NCBI GenBank assembly: GCA_947498765.1
Contig: CANMLG010000044.1
Coordinates: 1 to 64,000, forward strand
Direction of reading: 5' to 3'
From: an uncultured Aquimarina sp.
Lineage (GTDB): Bacteria > Bacteroidota > Bacteroidia > Flavobacteriales > Flavobacteriaceae
Length of the DNA: 64,000 nucleotides
Below the pieces are notes generated by a model. That model ran no database searches, was not told the origin of the DNA, and saw nothing but the letters and a program-made list of their open reading frames with translations. The translations under genes and the position numbers were made by a program. Numbering within the stretch: the stretch's first letter is position 1; every line of letters starts with the position of its first letter. Positions 38,587 to 47,741 of this stretch are shown in pieces.

Positions 38587-39750
38587 TTAGTTTTTAAAAA
38601 ACCTAGCGCGTTTAGCAACTCCAAAAACTTTAACTCTAAGGTTGTTCGTTTGTTTAATAAATTTATTGATCTGACGATTGAAAATAAAAAATAGATACAC
38701 AATCAATAGTAGTGAAGAAAAAACAATAAACAACTGGATATTTATATCATAATCACCAATAAAGTACACCATTGAAATAACTACTAAATTACTCATTGCT
38801 ATAAATAAAGTTGCCTGTATATGTGAAAACCCCGCATCTAAAATTTTGTGATGTACATGATTCCTATCTGCCGACATTGGACTCATCCCACTTAAAATCC
38901 GTATTGTAAAAACACGAATAGTGTCTATAATAGGAAAACAAAAAGTTGCTGTTACCAATGCTATTTTATTAGGTACAAAAATATTATTTTGTGTAATTAT
39001 GTCCATTTTTAAAAAAATTAATGCTTGAAACATTAATAATATACCTATGAACATGGAGCCTGAATCTCCCATAAACAGTTTTCTTTGTTTAGAAAAATTA
39101 AACACTAAAAAACCAACTAAACATCCAATCAAAATAAACGACACTAACGAAGCAAAATAAAGTTCATTTAAAACAAAATAAATTCCAAAAAATAAACTTG
39201 CAATTATTGCTATGCTTCCTGCTAGTCCATCAATCCCGTCAATTAAGTTATAAGCATTTATAAAAAACACATACATAATAACGGTAAATAACACTGAAGG
39301 AATATAATTCAGAGTATCTATTCCTAATACCCCCAATATAGTATCAATTCGTAAATCAGTCATTAATACGACAAGAAAAGATACCGCTATTTGACCTATT
39401 AGCTTCTTTAGGGGAGCTACTCCTATTAAATCATCTTTGACTCCTATAAAAAACAAAATTGTCACTCCTGTTAATATAGCTAGAAGTAATTTCATTTCTA
39501 TTTTTGAAAACTCAACTATTACCCCTGAAAACATCAAACACAATGAAAAAACTATAAAAATACCAACGCCACCTAAATTTGGTGTTTCTTCTAAATGCGA
39601 ACTTCGATCACATGGAGCCGCCATCAAGTTTTTTTCTCTTGTTAAACATATTATTATTGGAAAAATTTTAATTGAAAGAAAAAGAGCTGCTGAAGACATT
39701 ACAGCAATAAATACACTTTGATTTGTTAAGAAACTGACTAGATCCTGCAT
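38587..39750 (-). CDS. MraY/WecA-type undecaprenyl-phosphate sugar-1-phosphate transferase
   Basis: 387 residues from the ATG at 39750 (MQDLVSFLTNQ); a further upstream frame to 39801 adds hydrophobic residues but looks less natural. About ten to eleven TM helices. The family's metal-binding and active-site stretches are visible: HLEETPNLGGVGIF, VKDDLIGV, NAYNLIDGIDGLAGS, KLFMGDSGSMFIG and ADRNHVHHKILD. Closest in pattern to WecA/TagO (GlcNAc-1-phosphate transfer), which starts surface polysaccharide synthesis. No glycosyltransferase cluster adjoins it here. Confidence 0.88.
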   Translation of the reverse strand: MQDLVSFLTNQSVFIAVMSSAALFLSIKIFPIIICLTREKNLMAAPCDRSSHLEETPNLGGVGIFIVFSLCLMFSGVIVEFSKIEMKLLLAILTGVTILFFIGVKDDLIGVAPLKKLIGQIAVSFLVVLMTDLRIDTILGVLGIDTLNYIPSVLFTVIMYVFFINAYNLIDGIDGLAGSIAIIASLFFGIYFVLNELYFASLVSFILIGCLVGFLVFNFSKQRKLFMGDSGSMFIGILLMFQALIFLKMDIITQNNIFVPNKIALVTATFCFPIIDTIRVFTIRILSGMSPMSADRNHVHHKILDAGFSHIQATLFIAMSNLVVISMVYFIGDYDINIQLFIVFSSLLLIVYLFFIFNRQINKFIKQTNNLRVKVFGVAKRARFFKN

Positions 39751-40186
39751 GTATTTGTTTTTAAAAATTACTGATACCAAAATAACAACCCTAACACACA
39801 CTAAATTAACACATTAATAATCAAATCTTGTTAATCTTTCATTAACATTTGTAACCTTTTAAAGAAAGAAAAAACTTAGGGTATTTTTAATGATATAAAT
39901 TTCACAAGCAGAAAATAACTACTTAAAAATAAATAAACTATAATTTTTTATAGATTTTACATAATAAATTCGATATAATTCAACATTAGTCGATTACACC
40001 TACTTAAAATGATTTTAATCATCTAAAAAACAACGAATTAAAAAATTAATACCGTCTAAATTCTAACTATTTGTTTTCAAAAAAAGAATAAATTATTATA
40101 CCAAAAACATTTAAACGACTTTATTGTACTTAAGTAGATCAAACTAAGTACATGTAGAAAAAATAAAATTAAACATTTTAGCGATT
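39751..40186. other. intergenic region without a gene
   Basis: 436 bases, very AT-rich, with no plausible ORF. An 8-bp inverted repeat (40125-40132 with 40145-40152) lies 35 bases past the stop of the gene ending at 40187 and may be its terminator. Nothing else was recognised. Confidence 0.5.
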
Positions 40187-41722
40187 TTAATATAAATTAC
40201 TCTTCAATCTACGTATCTCTTCATCAAAATTCAATGACTTAGAGTAAGCTTTCCAAAAATCAGGATTATATTTTTTCCAGTTCTTGGGTTGTTCTTTTTT
40301 ATTCTCAATTATTTGATCAAATTTATCCTCGGTGATTTGACTTGTTTTATATACTAAAACTTTATAGTCTGTAACCACTGTAGATCCAAAATTAACATCA
40401 GCTGCTAATTCATTTTGTTTTCTTCTTCCTTTTGTATTTTTATTTTTTTCAATGATTTTTAATGGCCTATCAATTCCATATACTTTTGTCTGAGTATTTT
40501 CAATATACTTTACTGTATATTTTTGATCTACTCCCTTTTGAAAAATCATCGTTCCTTTATATCCTTGTTCTCTATAACTAAAACCCAATAATTTTATACT
40601 TCGTAAAGGCTTTATATTTTGATAGTCTACTCTCAAAACAGCAAAATCATCCATATTAATATAAACTACTCCTTTAAAGTCTTCACTCCCATTAGGATCA
40701 AATTTAATTTGGTAAGCCAAATCGTTACCAATTTCAATAAAATCTAACATTTCAAAATCATATCTACCTGGCTTAAAAATAAAATTCAATTTCGAATCTT
40801 CATTATAAATCAAATTTTTAAAAATTTTGCCCATAGCTTTTCTATTCAAATTCAGAAAAAAATTAGCATTCGTCTCTTCATTTTTTCCCATTTCATTTCG
40901 CATATCGATCAACTCTTCATTTTCAATAAAACTCTGATCTGCCCCTGCTTTAAAGCTAAAGAAACCTGATTTTATTTTAAAATAAGAATCCTTTTTAACG
41001 TTTTTATTCAAAATATTTTCAAGAGTAGCATAAAAATCAGCCAAATAATCTTCACCATATATATCATATAATTTATTTGCTTTCTTTATATCCAACTTAT
41101 GATCATCCAAATCACTATAAAAGTCACCTAAAACTTCAGTATGAAATACGGAACGCTTAGGCACCTTCGACAATTCATTTTTCACAAAGGCTTCATCAAT
41201 TTCTTTAAATGACGATTTTTTAAAATCTATTTGAAAATTATCTGTATGGTTATTATCTGATTGTCTAAAAAATAGTTCCTTTTTTGTAAAATTTTTGTTG
41301 TAATTTATACTTAACCTATTTTTTACCTCAAGCAGTACTTCTTCTATACTTAACTTTTTATTAGAAATAAATACGGTATTTAAATCCTCTACCTTAGGTG
41401 TTAGATAGAGTACCGAATCTAATTTTCCAGTTAAGGGCAATGTCATTTCCTGATATCCAATGGACGATATACGTAATGAATCTGTTGCTGTATACCCTCT
41501 ATTAATTTCTAATTTGAAAGCTCCATTTTGATCTGTTGAAACTCCATACTGGTTGGCCGCTAAAATAGTTACTCCATATATTGGCCTACCCGTAGCCTCA
41601 TCTAAAATCGTTGAAGTTAGAATTTGAGCTTCAATTGAATAAAAACTCATGCAAACACATAAAAAAAGCGATACTTTTAACCAAGCTCGCTTATATAAAA
41701 AATGCAATTTTATAGGAAACAT
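40187..41722 (-). CDS. secreted carboxypeptidase-regulatory-like domain protein
   Basis: 511 residues from the ATG at 41722, whose A is shared with the stop of the upstream gene (TAATG). An in-frame ATG at 41746 is possible. A signal/TM segment ends near SIEAQ. The next ~85 residues are a CarboxypepD_reg-like beta-sandwich (ILDEATGRPIYGVTI, TDQNGAFKLEINRG). The remaining ~400 residues contain beta-rich segments that resemble the C-terminal region of similar flavobacterial proteins but have no assigned function. No sorting tail is seen. Confidence 0.75.
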   Translation of the reverse strand: MFPIKLHFLYKRAWLKVSLFLCVCMSFYSIEAQILTSTILDEATGRPIYGVTILAANQYGVSTDQNGAFKLEINRGYTATDSLRISSIGYQEMTLPLTGKLDSVLYLTPKVEDLNTVFISNKKLSIEEVLLEVKNRLSINYNKNFTKKELFFRQSDNNHTDNFQIDFKKSSFKEIDEAFVKNELSKVPKRSVFHTEVLGDFYSDLDDHKLDIKKANKLYDIYGEDYLADFYATLENILNKNVKKDSYFKIKSGFFSFKAGADQSFIENEELIDMRNEMGKNEETNANFFLNLNRKAMGKIFKNLIYNEDSKLNFIFKPGRYDFEMLDFIEIGNDLAYQIKFDPNGSEDFKGVVYINMDDFAVLRVDYQNIKPLRSIKLLGFSYREQGYKGTMIFQKGVDQKYTVKYIENTQTKVYGIDRPLKIIEKNKNTKGRRKQNELAADVNFGSTVVTDYKVLVYKTSQITEDKFDQIIENKKEQPKNWKKYNPDFWKAYSKSLNFDEEIRRLKSNLY

Positions 41723-41991
41723 TATACTTCTTTTGGTGTTATACATGTTGAATACCCTGAATGGTAGATATTATTTTTTAACTTAATTCCACTAAGGTAA
41801 GTTACTATAAATTTCTTTATAAAGGTATAGTTCCTTAAGTGGTTATTCACACTAATTTGTGGGTCTCTATATTTTTTACGGATCATCCCATCATACTCTT
41901 GGTCTCCCCAGCAATTTGGACAATTATTTTCTGATACTTTTAGTATTCCTCCTTTTGATTGTCTTCTAAATAATTTAATTGAAAAATTCAT
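41722..41991 (-). CDS. small conserved-looking flavobacterial protein with CPNCWG motif
   Basis: 89 residues. C24 and C27 in NNCPNCWGDQEYDG look like half of a zinc-binding site. In comparable flavobacterial proteins that I recall, a second Cys pair lies near the C-terminus; here only C83 remains (YSTC). The middle (VNNHLRNYTFIKKFIVTYL) is a probable helix. Function unknown. Its stop overlaps the start of the downstream gene, suggesting translational coupling. Confidence 0.65.
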   Translation of the reverse strand: MNFSIKLFRRQSKGGILKVSENNCPNCWGDQEYDGMIRKKYRDPQISVNNHLRNYTFIKKFIVTYLSGIKLKNNIYHSGYSTCITPKEV

Positions 41992-42146
41992 AGTCTTTTT
42001 TTTAGGGTTAATACTAGACTAAAACGGCAAATATTTTAACCTTTACTCGTTCCTTTTATGTCGAAAAAAAACAAAAAACCTAACCAAAACAAGCTTAAAC
42101 ATACGATTATCTCAAAATTTATGTTTTTTATTTGAGCATTTATCAT

Positions 42147-42180
42147 AAAAAAAGCCTTCTACATAAATAGAAGACTTTTT
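42147..42180 (-). terminator. hairpin terminator after tRNA-Pro, possibly bidirectional
   Basis: Arms 42147-42161 and 42168-42180 pair around a CATAAA loop with one mismatch. An A-run lies on one side and a T-run on the other, so it can act on both strands. It lies 10 bases past the 3' end of the tRNA. Confidence 0.7.
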
Positions 42181-42190
42181 AACTAATTAG

Positions 42191-42265
42191 TCGGGAAGAC
42201 TGGATTCGAACCAGCGATCTCACGCCCCCCAGACGTGCACTTTAACCGGACTAAGCTACATCCCG
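42191..42265 (-). tRNA. tRNA-Pro (anticodon GGG)
   Basis: 75 bases folding as a cloverleaf: acceptor CGGGATG, D-stem GCTT/AAGT, anticodon stem CACGT/GCGTG with a seven-base loop CTGGGGG (anticodon GGG), T-arm GCTGG-TTCGAAT-CCAGT, discriminator A. C1-G72 and G35/G36 fit proline identity. The acceptor stem has a T-T mismatch at 6-67. The CCA end is not encoded. Located just downstream of prfA. Confidence 0.93.
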
Positions 42266-42282
42266 ATATTTAATTAATTTAT

Positions 42283-43359
42283 CTAAAAAACATCATTTGA
42301 TTCTTTAAGCTTCTCTGTATTTTCAACAAGCATTAATTCATCAATAATTTTTTGAATATCTCCATTAATAATATTTTGTAAATCATACAATGTCAATCCA
42401 ATTCGATGATCTGTTACACGACCCTGTGGATAATTATAGGTTCTAATTTTTGCAGAACGGTCACCACTTGATACCATACTTTTTCGTTTTTCAGAATCTG
42501 CAGCTTGCTTTTTAGCTAGCTCCAACTCGTACAAACGCGAGCGTAATACTTTTAAGGCTTTTTCTAAATTTTTATGTGATGATTTTTGATCTTGACAGCT
42601 TACAATCATTCCTGTAGGTTCATGATGTAACTTAATGGCTGAATACGTAGTATTTACCGATTGTCCACCTGGTCCTGTCGATGTTGTACGTTCGATACGT
42701 ACTTCGGTCATATCCAATTCTACATCAAACTCCTCCGCTTCGGGTAATACCATAACCGTGGCTGCACTAGTATGCACTCGTCCTTGAGTTTCTGTCTGCG
42801 GTACACGTTGTACACGATGCACACCTGCTTCAAACTTCATGGTTCCATATACATCCTCGCCATTTACTTCAAGAATAATTTCTTTAAAACCACCACTTGT
42901 TCCATGACTCGTATCCATAACACTTACCGACCAACCTTTACTTTCGCAATATTTATTATACATACGGTATAAATCCCCTGCAAAAATACTCGCTTCATCA
43001 CCACCAGTTCCTGCTCTAATTTCAAGCACACAGTTTTTTGCATCTTCAGGATCCTTAGGCACTAACATGAAACGGATTTTTTCTTCCAAAGCTGGTAAGG
43101 CTTCTTTAGCTTCATCCAATTCCATTTTTGCCATTTCTACCATTTCGGCATCACTCCCATCGGCAATTATTTCTTCTGCCTCAGCTATGTTATTAGTAAG
43201 CGTAATATAAGTTTCGCGCTCATCCATGATGGCTCTCAAATCCTTATACTCTTTATTTATTTTTATGTAACGCTTTTGATCCGAAATAATATCGGGCTGA
43301 ATAATCAGGTCACTGATTTCATCAAAACGTTGTTTTACTATATTTAATTTATCGATCAT
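42283..43359 (-). CDS. prfA: peptide chain release factor 1
   Basis: 358 residues, full length. Recognises UAA and UAG and triggers peptide release. The catalytic GGQ lies in [12 protein letters not shown], and the codon-recognition tripeptide is PQT in [19 protein letters not shown], as in other RF1 proteins of the phylum. Start at 43359 is supported by the -7 motif 19 bases upstream. The tRNA-Pro gene follows the stop by 17 bases on the same strand and may be read through. Confidence 0.96.
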   Translation of the reverse strand: MIDKLNIVKQRFDEISDLIIQPDIISDQKRYIKINKEYKDLRAIMDERETYITLTNNIAEAEEIIADGSDAEMVEMAKMELDEAKEALPALEEKIRFMLVPKDPEDAKNCVLEIRAGTGGDEASIFAGDLYRMYNKYCESKGWSVSVMDTSHGTSGGFKEIILEVNGEDVYGTMKFEAGVHRVQRVPQTETQGRVHTSAATVMVLPEAEEFDVELDMTEVRIERTTSTGPGGQSVNTTYSAIKLHHEPTGMIVSCQDQKSSHKNLEKALKVLRSRLYELELAKKQAADSEKRKSMVSSGDRSAKIRTYNYPQGRVTDHRIGLTLYDLQNIINGDIQKIIDELMLVENTEKLKESNDVF

Positions 43360-43378
43360 TATCCAGAAAATTGGAAGG

Positions 43379-43386
43379 CAAAGTTA
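43379..43386 (-). promoter_or_regulatory. -7 promoter element of prfA
   Basis: Minus-strand TAACTTTG matches TAnnTTTG and would give a leader of about 14 bases. It lies in the 28-base gap between the sirtuin stop and prfA. Confidence 0.45.
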
Positions 43387-43387
43387 A

Positions 43388-44074
43388 TTAAATTAAACCA
43401 CTTTTTACTCCTTCATTAAACTCTTCTAAACCTTTACTTGCTCCTTGTTTTATTACACTTACGTGAGAAGGAATATTTGTAGCAGGATTAGGGTCAATAT
43501 AATAAATCTTTGCCGAAGCTGGCGCATATTGAAACAAACTTGCTGCTGGGTATACTTGCAACGATGTGCCTATAATTAATACTATATCTGCTTTTGAAAC
43601 CACACTTACAGCTTTATCCAACATAGGCACAGCCTCACCAAACCATACAATATGTGGTCGCAATGAATTCCCTTGTGAATCGGTATCTTTTTCTGTTAAA
43701 TCGACATCCCAGTCCACAATATAATTTTCATTTTTTAAACTACGTGCTTTACGTAATTCGCCATGCAAGTGAATAATAGTTGTACTTCCCGCTCTTTCAT
43801 GTAAATCATCCACATTTTGTGTAATTATAGAAACTTCAAAATCTTTTTCCAACGCTGCCAATGCATAATGCCCTTTATTTGGTTCAACTTCAAAAAGTTG
43901 TTTTCTGCGCTGATTATAAAAATTATATACCAAATCAGGGTTTTTCGCAAAGCCCTCTGGACTCGCCACTTCCATTACATCGTGACCTTCCCACAAACCC
44001 CCAGCATCTCTAAAAGTATTGATCCCACTCTCGGCACTCATTCCTGCTCCTGTTAATACGACTAAATGTTTCAT
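43388..44074 (-). CDS. NAD-dependent protein deacylase, sirtuin family
   Basis: 228 residues. NAD-binding motifs GAGMSAESGINTFRD, TQNVDDLHERAG and the catalytic His in IHLHGEL are intact. The Y-x-x-R pair in FYNQRRK is the class III (SIRT5-like) mark for succinyl/malonyl removal. The zinc-binding Cys pairs of many sirtuins are absent, which also occurs in related flavobacterial proteins. Cytoplasmic. It lies 28 bases upstream of prfA on the same strand. Confidence 0.92.
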   Translation of the reverse strand: MKHLVVLTGAGMSAESGINTFRDAGGLWEGHDVMEVASPEGFAKNPDLVYNFYNQRRKQLFEVEPNKGHYALAALEKDFEVSIITQNVDDLHERAGSTTIIHLHGELRKARSLKNENYIVDWDVDLTEKDTDSQGNSLRPHIVWFGEAVPMLDKAVSVVSKADIVLIIGTSLQVYPAASLFQYAPASAKIYYIDPNPATNIPSHVSVIKQGASKGLEEFNEGVKSGLI

Positions 44075-44404
44075 TAATTATATAATATTAAAATAAGCTT
44101 ATTGACTAAGTTATGTTTTTATTACAATTCATATTCTAAATTAGAATAAAACTACACCTAAATTAATGCTGTTATTTGATTTTTAAAGAATTCATAAAAA
44201 TTAACAAAACAATCATTTTCACAATAAATATCACACAATTTAAAAAGAAAAGATATTCTTTTGATACCTAAACAAAAGATTCAATTATTATAATACACTT
44301 TAAAACATTATATTAGATGTACTCGAAAAAACACAATAGCTTAAATGTGATTTTCAAATAGTTGACATTCTATAGCTGTGACTACACTTGAAGTCAAAAA
44401 ATAT
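44075..44404. other. divergent intergenic region, sirtuin / histidine kinase
   Basis: 330 bases, AT-rich, with no ORF, hairpin or clear promoter motif recognised. It should contain promoters for both divergent genes. Confidence 0.5.
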
Positions 44405-46165
44405 ATGAAAACTCCGTCCCCAATCATTTTCATCAATTTTGTTGTATTCATTTATTTACTATCAACATCACCTATATCTGCCCACAATAAACCAAGCTAT
44501 CAAATACAAGACGCCCAAAGAGCGATTATTATTTTTAACCTAGCTCAACAAGTAACATGGCCTGAGAATAATAAGAAACAATTTAAAATAGGTGTTTTAG
44601 GTAATGATAAGCAAGTGACAGATAAATTAAAAATGCTTGCAAAAAAGAGAAGTCTCAAAGGAAAAAACACAAAGGTTGTTAAATTTAAATCCATTGAAAA
44701 TTTAGATGACATTCAGCTACTCTACGTTAACAAAAAATCCAATTTTAACATTGATAAAATTTTGAGTAAAATAAAGAGTAAGCATATCTTATTAATTACT
44801 GAAAATTATGACTACCAATCATCAATGATCAATATCACACTTTCTAACAGTCAATTTCAATACGAAATAAATACCGAACTTTTAGAAAAAGAAAAATTCA
44901 CCTACCTCCCTTCTTTAAAAAAATCTTCTATTAATTCTTCCGAAATTTGGAGGACACTTTATGAAACCAAAGAATCCCTAAATAAGGTTGTTATAGAAAA
45001 CAAACTACAAAAAGAAATCATTAAAAATAAAATTAAGGAAATTGAATACGATAAAGAAAAGATAAATTTAAACAAAAGAGTCATTGAAAAGTTATCTGTT
45101 GAAAACTCGCTCAAAGAAAAGAAATACGAGGAAAAAATAATTTTAGAAAAAAAATTAGAACAAACTATAAAAAAGAATGCTGAAGTAATTAATTCTCAAA
45201 AAGAAAAAATTAGAATTAGTGCCAATGAAATTAAATTACAACAAACTTATTTAAACAATCAAAAAAAACAAGTTTCTGCCCAAAAAATAATACTTGACAA
45301 TCAAATAAAAAGAATAAATTTTCAAAAAAAAACCAATTTAACACTATTAGGTTTATCCATATTGCTTTTTTTTAGCCTATTATTCATTTACAAAGGCTAT
45401 CTAACCAAAAACAGATTAAATAAAAAATTAGAAGAAAAAAACTTAGCCATATACAAACAATCAAAAGTACTAGAAAATAAAAATAATGAATTAGAACAAT
45501 TTGCTTACATAGCTAGTCATGATTTACAAGAACCTCTAAATACAATTACAAGCTTTATTGGCTTAATAAAAGAAGATCATGAAAAGCATTTTAACGAAAT
45601 TGCAAAAGAAAGCATGAACTACATTGTTGATGCTAGTGTTCGCATGAAAAAATTAATTAATTCAATTCTCGATTACTCAAGACTGGGAAGAACTAAAAAT
45701 TATACCATTGTAAATACACAAAAATTATTACTTGAAATAAAATCTGATTTAAAATCGGTAATTAATAAAAAAAATGCTTCCATAGCGCTCAATAATTTAC
45801 CTAAAATTAAAGGTGACAACACCGAATTACGTTTACTTTTTCAAAACTTAATAAGTAATGGTATAAAATTTTGTAAACCCAATACTAATCCGAAAATATG
45901 TATTGACTGCGAATTAATTACGAACAATACTAAAACAAAGGTTTGGCAATTTTCAATAAAAGACAATGGAATTGGCATTGCTAAAAAACATGAAAAAAGA
46001 ATATTTAATATTTTTCAACGCTTACATTCAACAGATAAATATGAAGGAACTGGTATTGGTCTTGCGCATTGCAAAAAAATTGTAGAATCGCATGGTGGCG
46101 ATATTTGGATTAGCTCCGAAGTAAACAAGGGGACTATTTTTTATTTTACAATTCCCTTTTCTTAA
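44405..46165 (+). CDS. sensor histidine kinase with periplasmic YfiR-like domain
   Basis: 586 residues from the ATG at 44405; a GTG at 44378 in frame is less likely because the signal peptide begins at 44405. Residues about 35-170 resemble the YfiR/HmsC (DUF4154) domain (IIFNLAQQVTWPENN, KIGVLGND, LLITENYDYQSSMIN). A Lys/Glu-rich coiled coil (about 190-305), one TM helix (about 312-329), HisKA with phospho-acceptor H372 (YIASHDLQEPLN) and an HATPase domain (N box LFQNLISNGIKF, DNGIGI, GTGIGLAHCKK) follow. Probably senses a periplasmic signal through the YfiR part. No DNA-binding regulator is adjacent; two receiver-only proteins are convergent. Confidence 0.87.
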   Translation: MKTPSPIIFINFVVFIYLLSTSPISAHNKPSYQIQDAQRAIIIFNLAQQVTWPENNKKQFKIGVLGNDKQVTDKLKMLAKKRSLKGKNTKVVKFKSIENLDDIQLLYVNKKSNFNIDKILSKIKSKHILLITENYDYQSSMINITLSNSQFQYEINTELLEKEKFTYLPSLKKSSINSSEIWRTLYETKESLNKVVIENKLQKEIIKNKIKEIEYDKEKINLNKRVIEKLSVENSLKEKKYEEKIILEKKLEQTIKKNAEVINSQKEKIRISANEIKLQQTYLNNQKKQVSAQKIILDNQIKRINFQKKTNLTLLGLSILLFFSLLFIYKGYLTKNRLNKKLEEKNLAIYKQSKVLENKNNELEQFAYIASHDLQEPLNTITSFIGLIKEDHEKHFNEIAKESMNYIVDASVRMKKLINSILDYSRLGRTKNYTIVNTQKLLLEIKSDLKSVINKKNASIALNNLPKIKGDNTELRLLFQNLISNGIKFCKPNTNPKICIDCELITNNTKTKVWQFSIKDNGIGIAKKHEKRIFNIFQRLHSTDKYEGTGIGLAHCKKIVESHGGDIWISSEVNKGTIFYFTIPFS

Positions 46166-46198
46166 AATTACACTCTTTCAATTAAAATATATAAAATC

Positions 46199-46615
46199 CT
46201 ATAGATTTACACATAGTTTTTGAGACCCTATTATAAAATCAGTAACGAGACTATTAATATCATCTTTACTGAGCATTTTTCCGAAGTGTTTTTTTATTTC
46301 TGGTGTATTCTTTACATAGTCTTTTTCTCTATCACTTAATCTCATTTCTGAAGTTAAAACTATATTTACTTCATTTTTGTAATTGACATCAAATTTTTTA
46401 AATTCTTCTATAAACTCCCAACCATCCATTACAGGCATATTAATATCCAATAATACAACACTTGGTATAATTCCCGATTTTAAAAGTTTTAATGCTTCCT
46501 CTCCATTTTCAGCCGTTTCAATAACTGTATTAGCAAAATCTCTTTTAATACATGTTTGATTAAAAAAAGTTGCCGCTTTACTATCATCTACTATTAAAAA
46601 ATCTATTTTCTCCAT
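46199..46615 (-). CDS. stand-alone response regulator receiver
   Basis: 138 residues, a single receiver domain. Acid pocket in LIVDDSKA, phospho-acceptor Asp in VVLLDINMPVMDGWEF, Ser in VLTSEM and the conserved Lys in HFGKML. No output domain, so it acts by protein contact or as a phosphate sink, as in CheY-like or Rcp1-type regulators. It lies 12 bases after a second receiver gene and convergent with the histidine kinase; partnership is inferred. Confidence 0.9.
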   Translation of the reverse strand: MEKIDFLIVDDSKAATFFNQTCIKRDFANTVIETAENGEEALKLLKSGIIPSVVLLDINMPVMDGWEFIEEFKKFDVNYKNEVNIVLTSEMRLSDREKDYVKNTPEIKKHFGKMLSKDDINSLVTDFIIGSQKLCVNL

Positions 46616-46627
46616 ACTTCTATTTAA

Positions 46628-47050
46628 TTATTCAACATGACTTAAACAAAAATGCTTTTCTAAAATCCTATCTAACACACTTACTGATAACGGCTTGTTT
46701 AAAAAACCACTTACTAAATCAGAGTCTTTAGATTTTTTTAAATCATTTGGGTTTTCAGAAGTTGTTAAAATAAATACTTTTATATCTGAAATTATTTTTT
46801 TATCTAATTTTTCATATTCAATTAAAAATTCCCATCCATTCATGGCTGGCATATTGATATCCAAAAAGATAATTTGTGGTTTTTTTGACAAATCACCTAT
46901 AGACTCCTTTAAATATTCTAGTGCCGCTTTTCCACTAGACACCTGTTCTGTCTTATTAAAAAATTTATGCTTTGCTATAACATAGCTGTTAAAAAAATTT
47001 ATTGCCTTATCATCATCAACTAGCAAAGAGTTATTTATTATACTACCCAT
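46628..47050 (-). CDS. stand-alone response regulator receiver
   Basis: 140 residues, single receiver domain: LLVDDDKA, phospho-acceptor Asp in IIFLDINMPAMNGWEF, Thr-Thr in FILTTSEN and Lys in FLNKPLS. It is a paralogue of the following gene (both have INMP and GWEF) and 12 bases separate them, so they form an operon. The MNG after the Asp replaces the usual MDG. Confidence 0.9.
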   Translation of the reverse strand: MGSIINNSLLVDDDKAINFFNSYVIAKHKFFNKTEQVSSGKAALEYLKESIGDLSKKPQIIFLDINMPAMNGWEFLIEYEKLDKKIISDIKVFILTTSENPNDLKKSKDSDLVSGFLNKPLSVSVLDRILEKHFCLSHVE

Positions 47051-47285
47051 TTATACTTTCTATACTTTACTACAATGTAACTAAACTTGCAACTTACATT
47101 ATACTTTATGGATTTCAAGCCTTTAAAAAATAGATTAAAAGCAAAAAAAACAAGACAAAAAACACTTACAAGGAAGTAGAACTATCAAAAATCATATTTT
47201 CATAAGATTTTTCAACTATTGAATTAAAAGTATATGCTTATAATTTTAGCCACTGACTTATGATAAAACTTTCTATTAAAAAATT

Positions 47286-47340
47286 AGAGAAACCTTCCTT
47301 TTCTAATAAAAAATTTAGCTCTTAAGGTTTCTCTTTTTTA
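47286..47340 (-). terminator. hairpin after the frameshifted small gene
   Basis: 11-bp perfect stem (47286-47296 with 47324-47334) with a 27-base loop. T-rich on the minus strand beyond 47286, and also a T-run to 47340 on the plus strand. It lies just past the stop at 47374 of the small minus-strand gene. Confidence 0.5.
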
Positions 47341-47373
47341 GAATGATTCCCTAAACTACTATTGTAGGCATAA

Positions 47374-47671
47374 TTAAATTGAAATGGTTTCCCCTTTATT
47401 TATAGGAGTCAATTTGGTGATCAGATATCTATTTGCCTTTGAAGGCACTAAATATAAATTTGATGTATTTCGAGCTTTCATATTTTGAAGCTCAAGATTT
47501 AATTGTACACTTACTTCACAAAAAAAAAGGATTGTCTACATAAATATTAGTTCCATCAAAAATTCCTTCATGATAAATTCTAATTTCTGAAGCCGGAAAA
47601 ATTAAATTCCAAAGTAATAAAATTGCAAAAGCAGATTTGCTTCTATCTATAATTTTTAACTTGAAGTTCAT
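47374..47671 (-). pseudogene. frameshifted 98-residue protein (homopolymer slip)
   Basis: From the ATG at 47669-47671 the frame reads MNFKLKIIDRSKSAFAILLL onwards and stops at once after a run of nine T (minus strand, 47520-47528). Removing one T joins it without a break to a second open stretch (CEVSVQLNLELQNMKA to KGETISI) that ends in TAA at 47374-47376, giving exactly 99 codons. Both halves have coding-like composition. The pattern around VQLNLELQN and YLVPSKANRYLITKLTP recalls the N-terminal domain before M23 peptidases in flavobacteria, but this is memory-based and weak. It could be a decayed gene, a phase-variable gene or a sequencing error. Confidence 0.55.
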
Positions 47672-47680
47672 TTATTCTCA

Positions 47681-47734
47681 CAACTGTCAACTGTCAACTG
47701 TCAACTGTCAACTGTCAACTGTCAACTGTCAACT
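47681..47734. repeat. 7-bp tandem repeat array, unit CAACTGT, about 7.7 copies
   Basis: Perfect repeats of CAACTGT fill 47681-47734, ending 7 bases from the stop of yaaA (47742) and beginning 9 bases upstream of the ATG of the frameshifted gene. A related array follows ddl at 51468-51516. Confidence 0.97.
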
Positions 47735-47741
47735 AAAAAAA

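Noticed and set aside
43388..44074. Sirtuin without zinc Cys pairs taken as a degraded gene
   Set aside because: All NAD-binding and catalytic motifs are intact, and zinc-less class III sirtuins are known in this group.
47681..47734. Possible CRISPR array
   Set aside because: The unit is only 7 bases and contiguous, with no spacers and no cas genes nearby.
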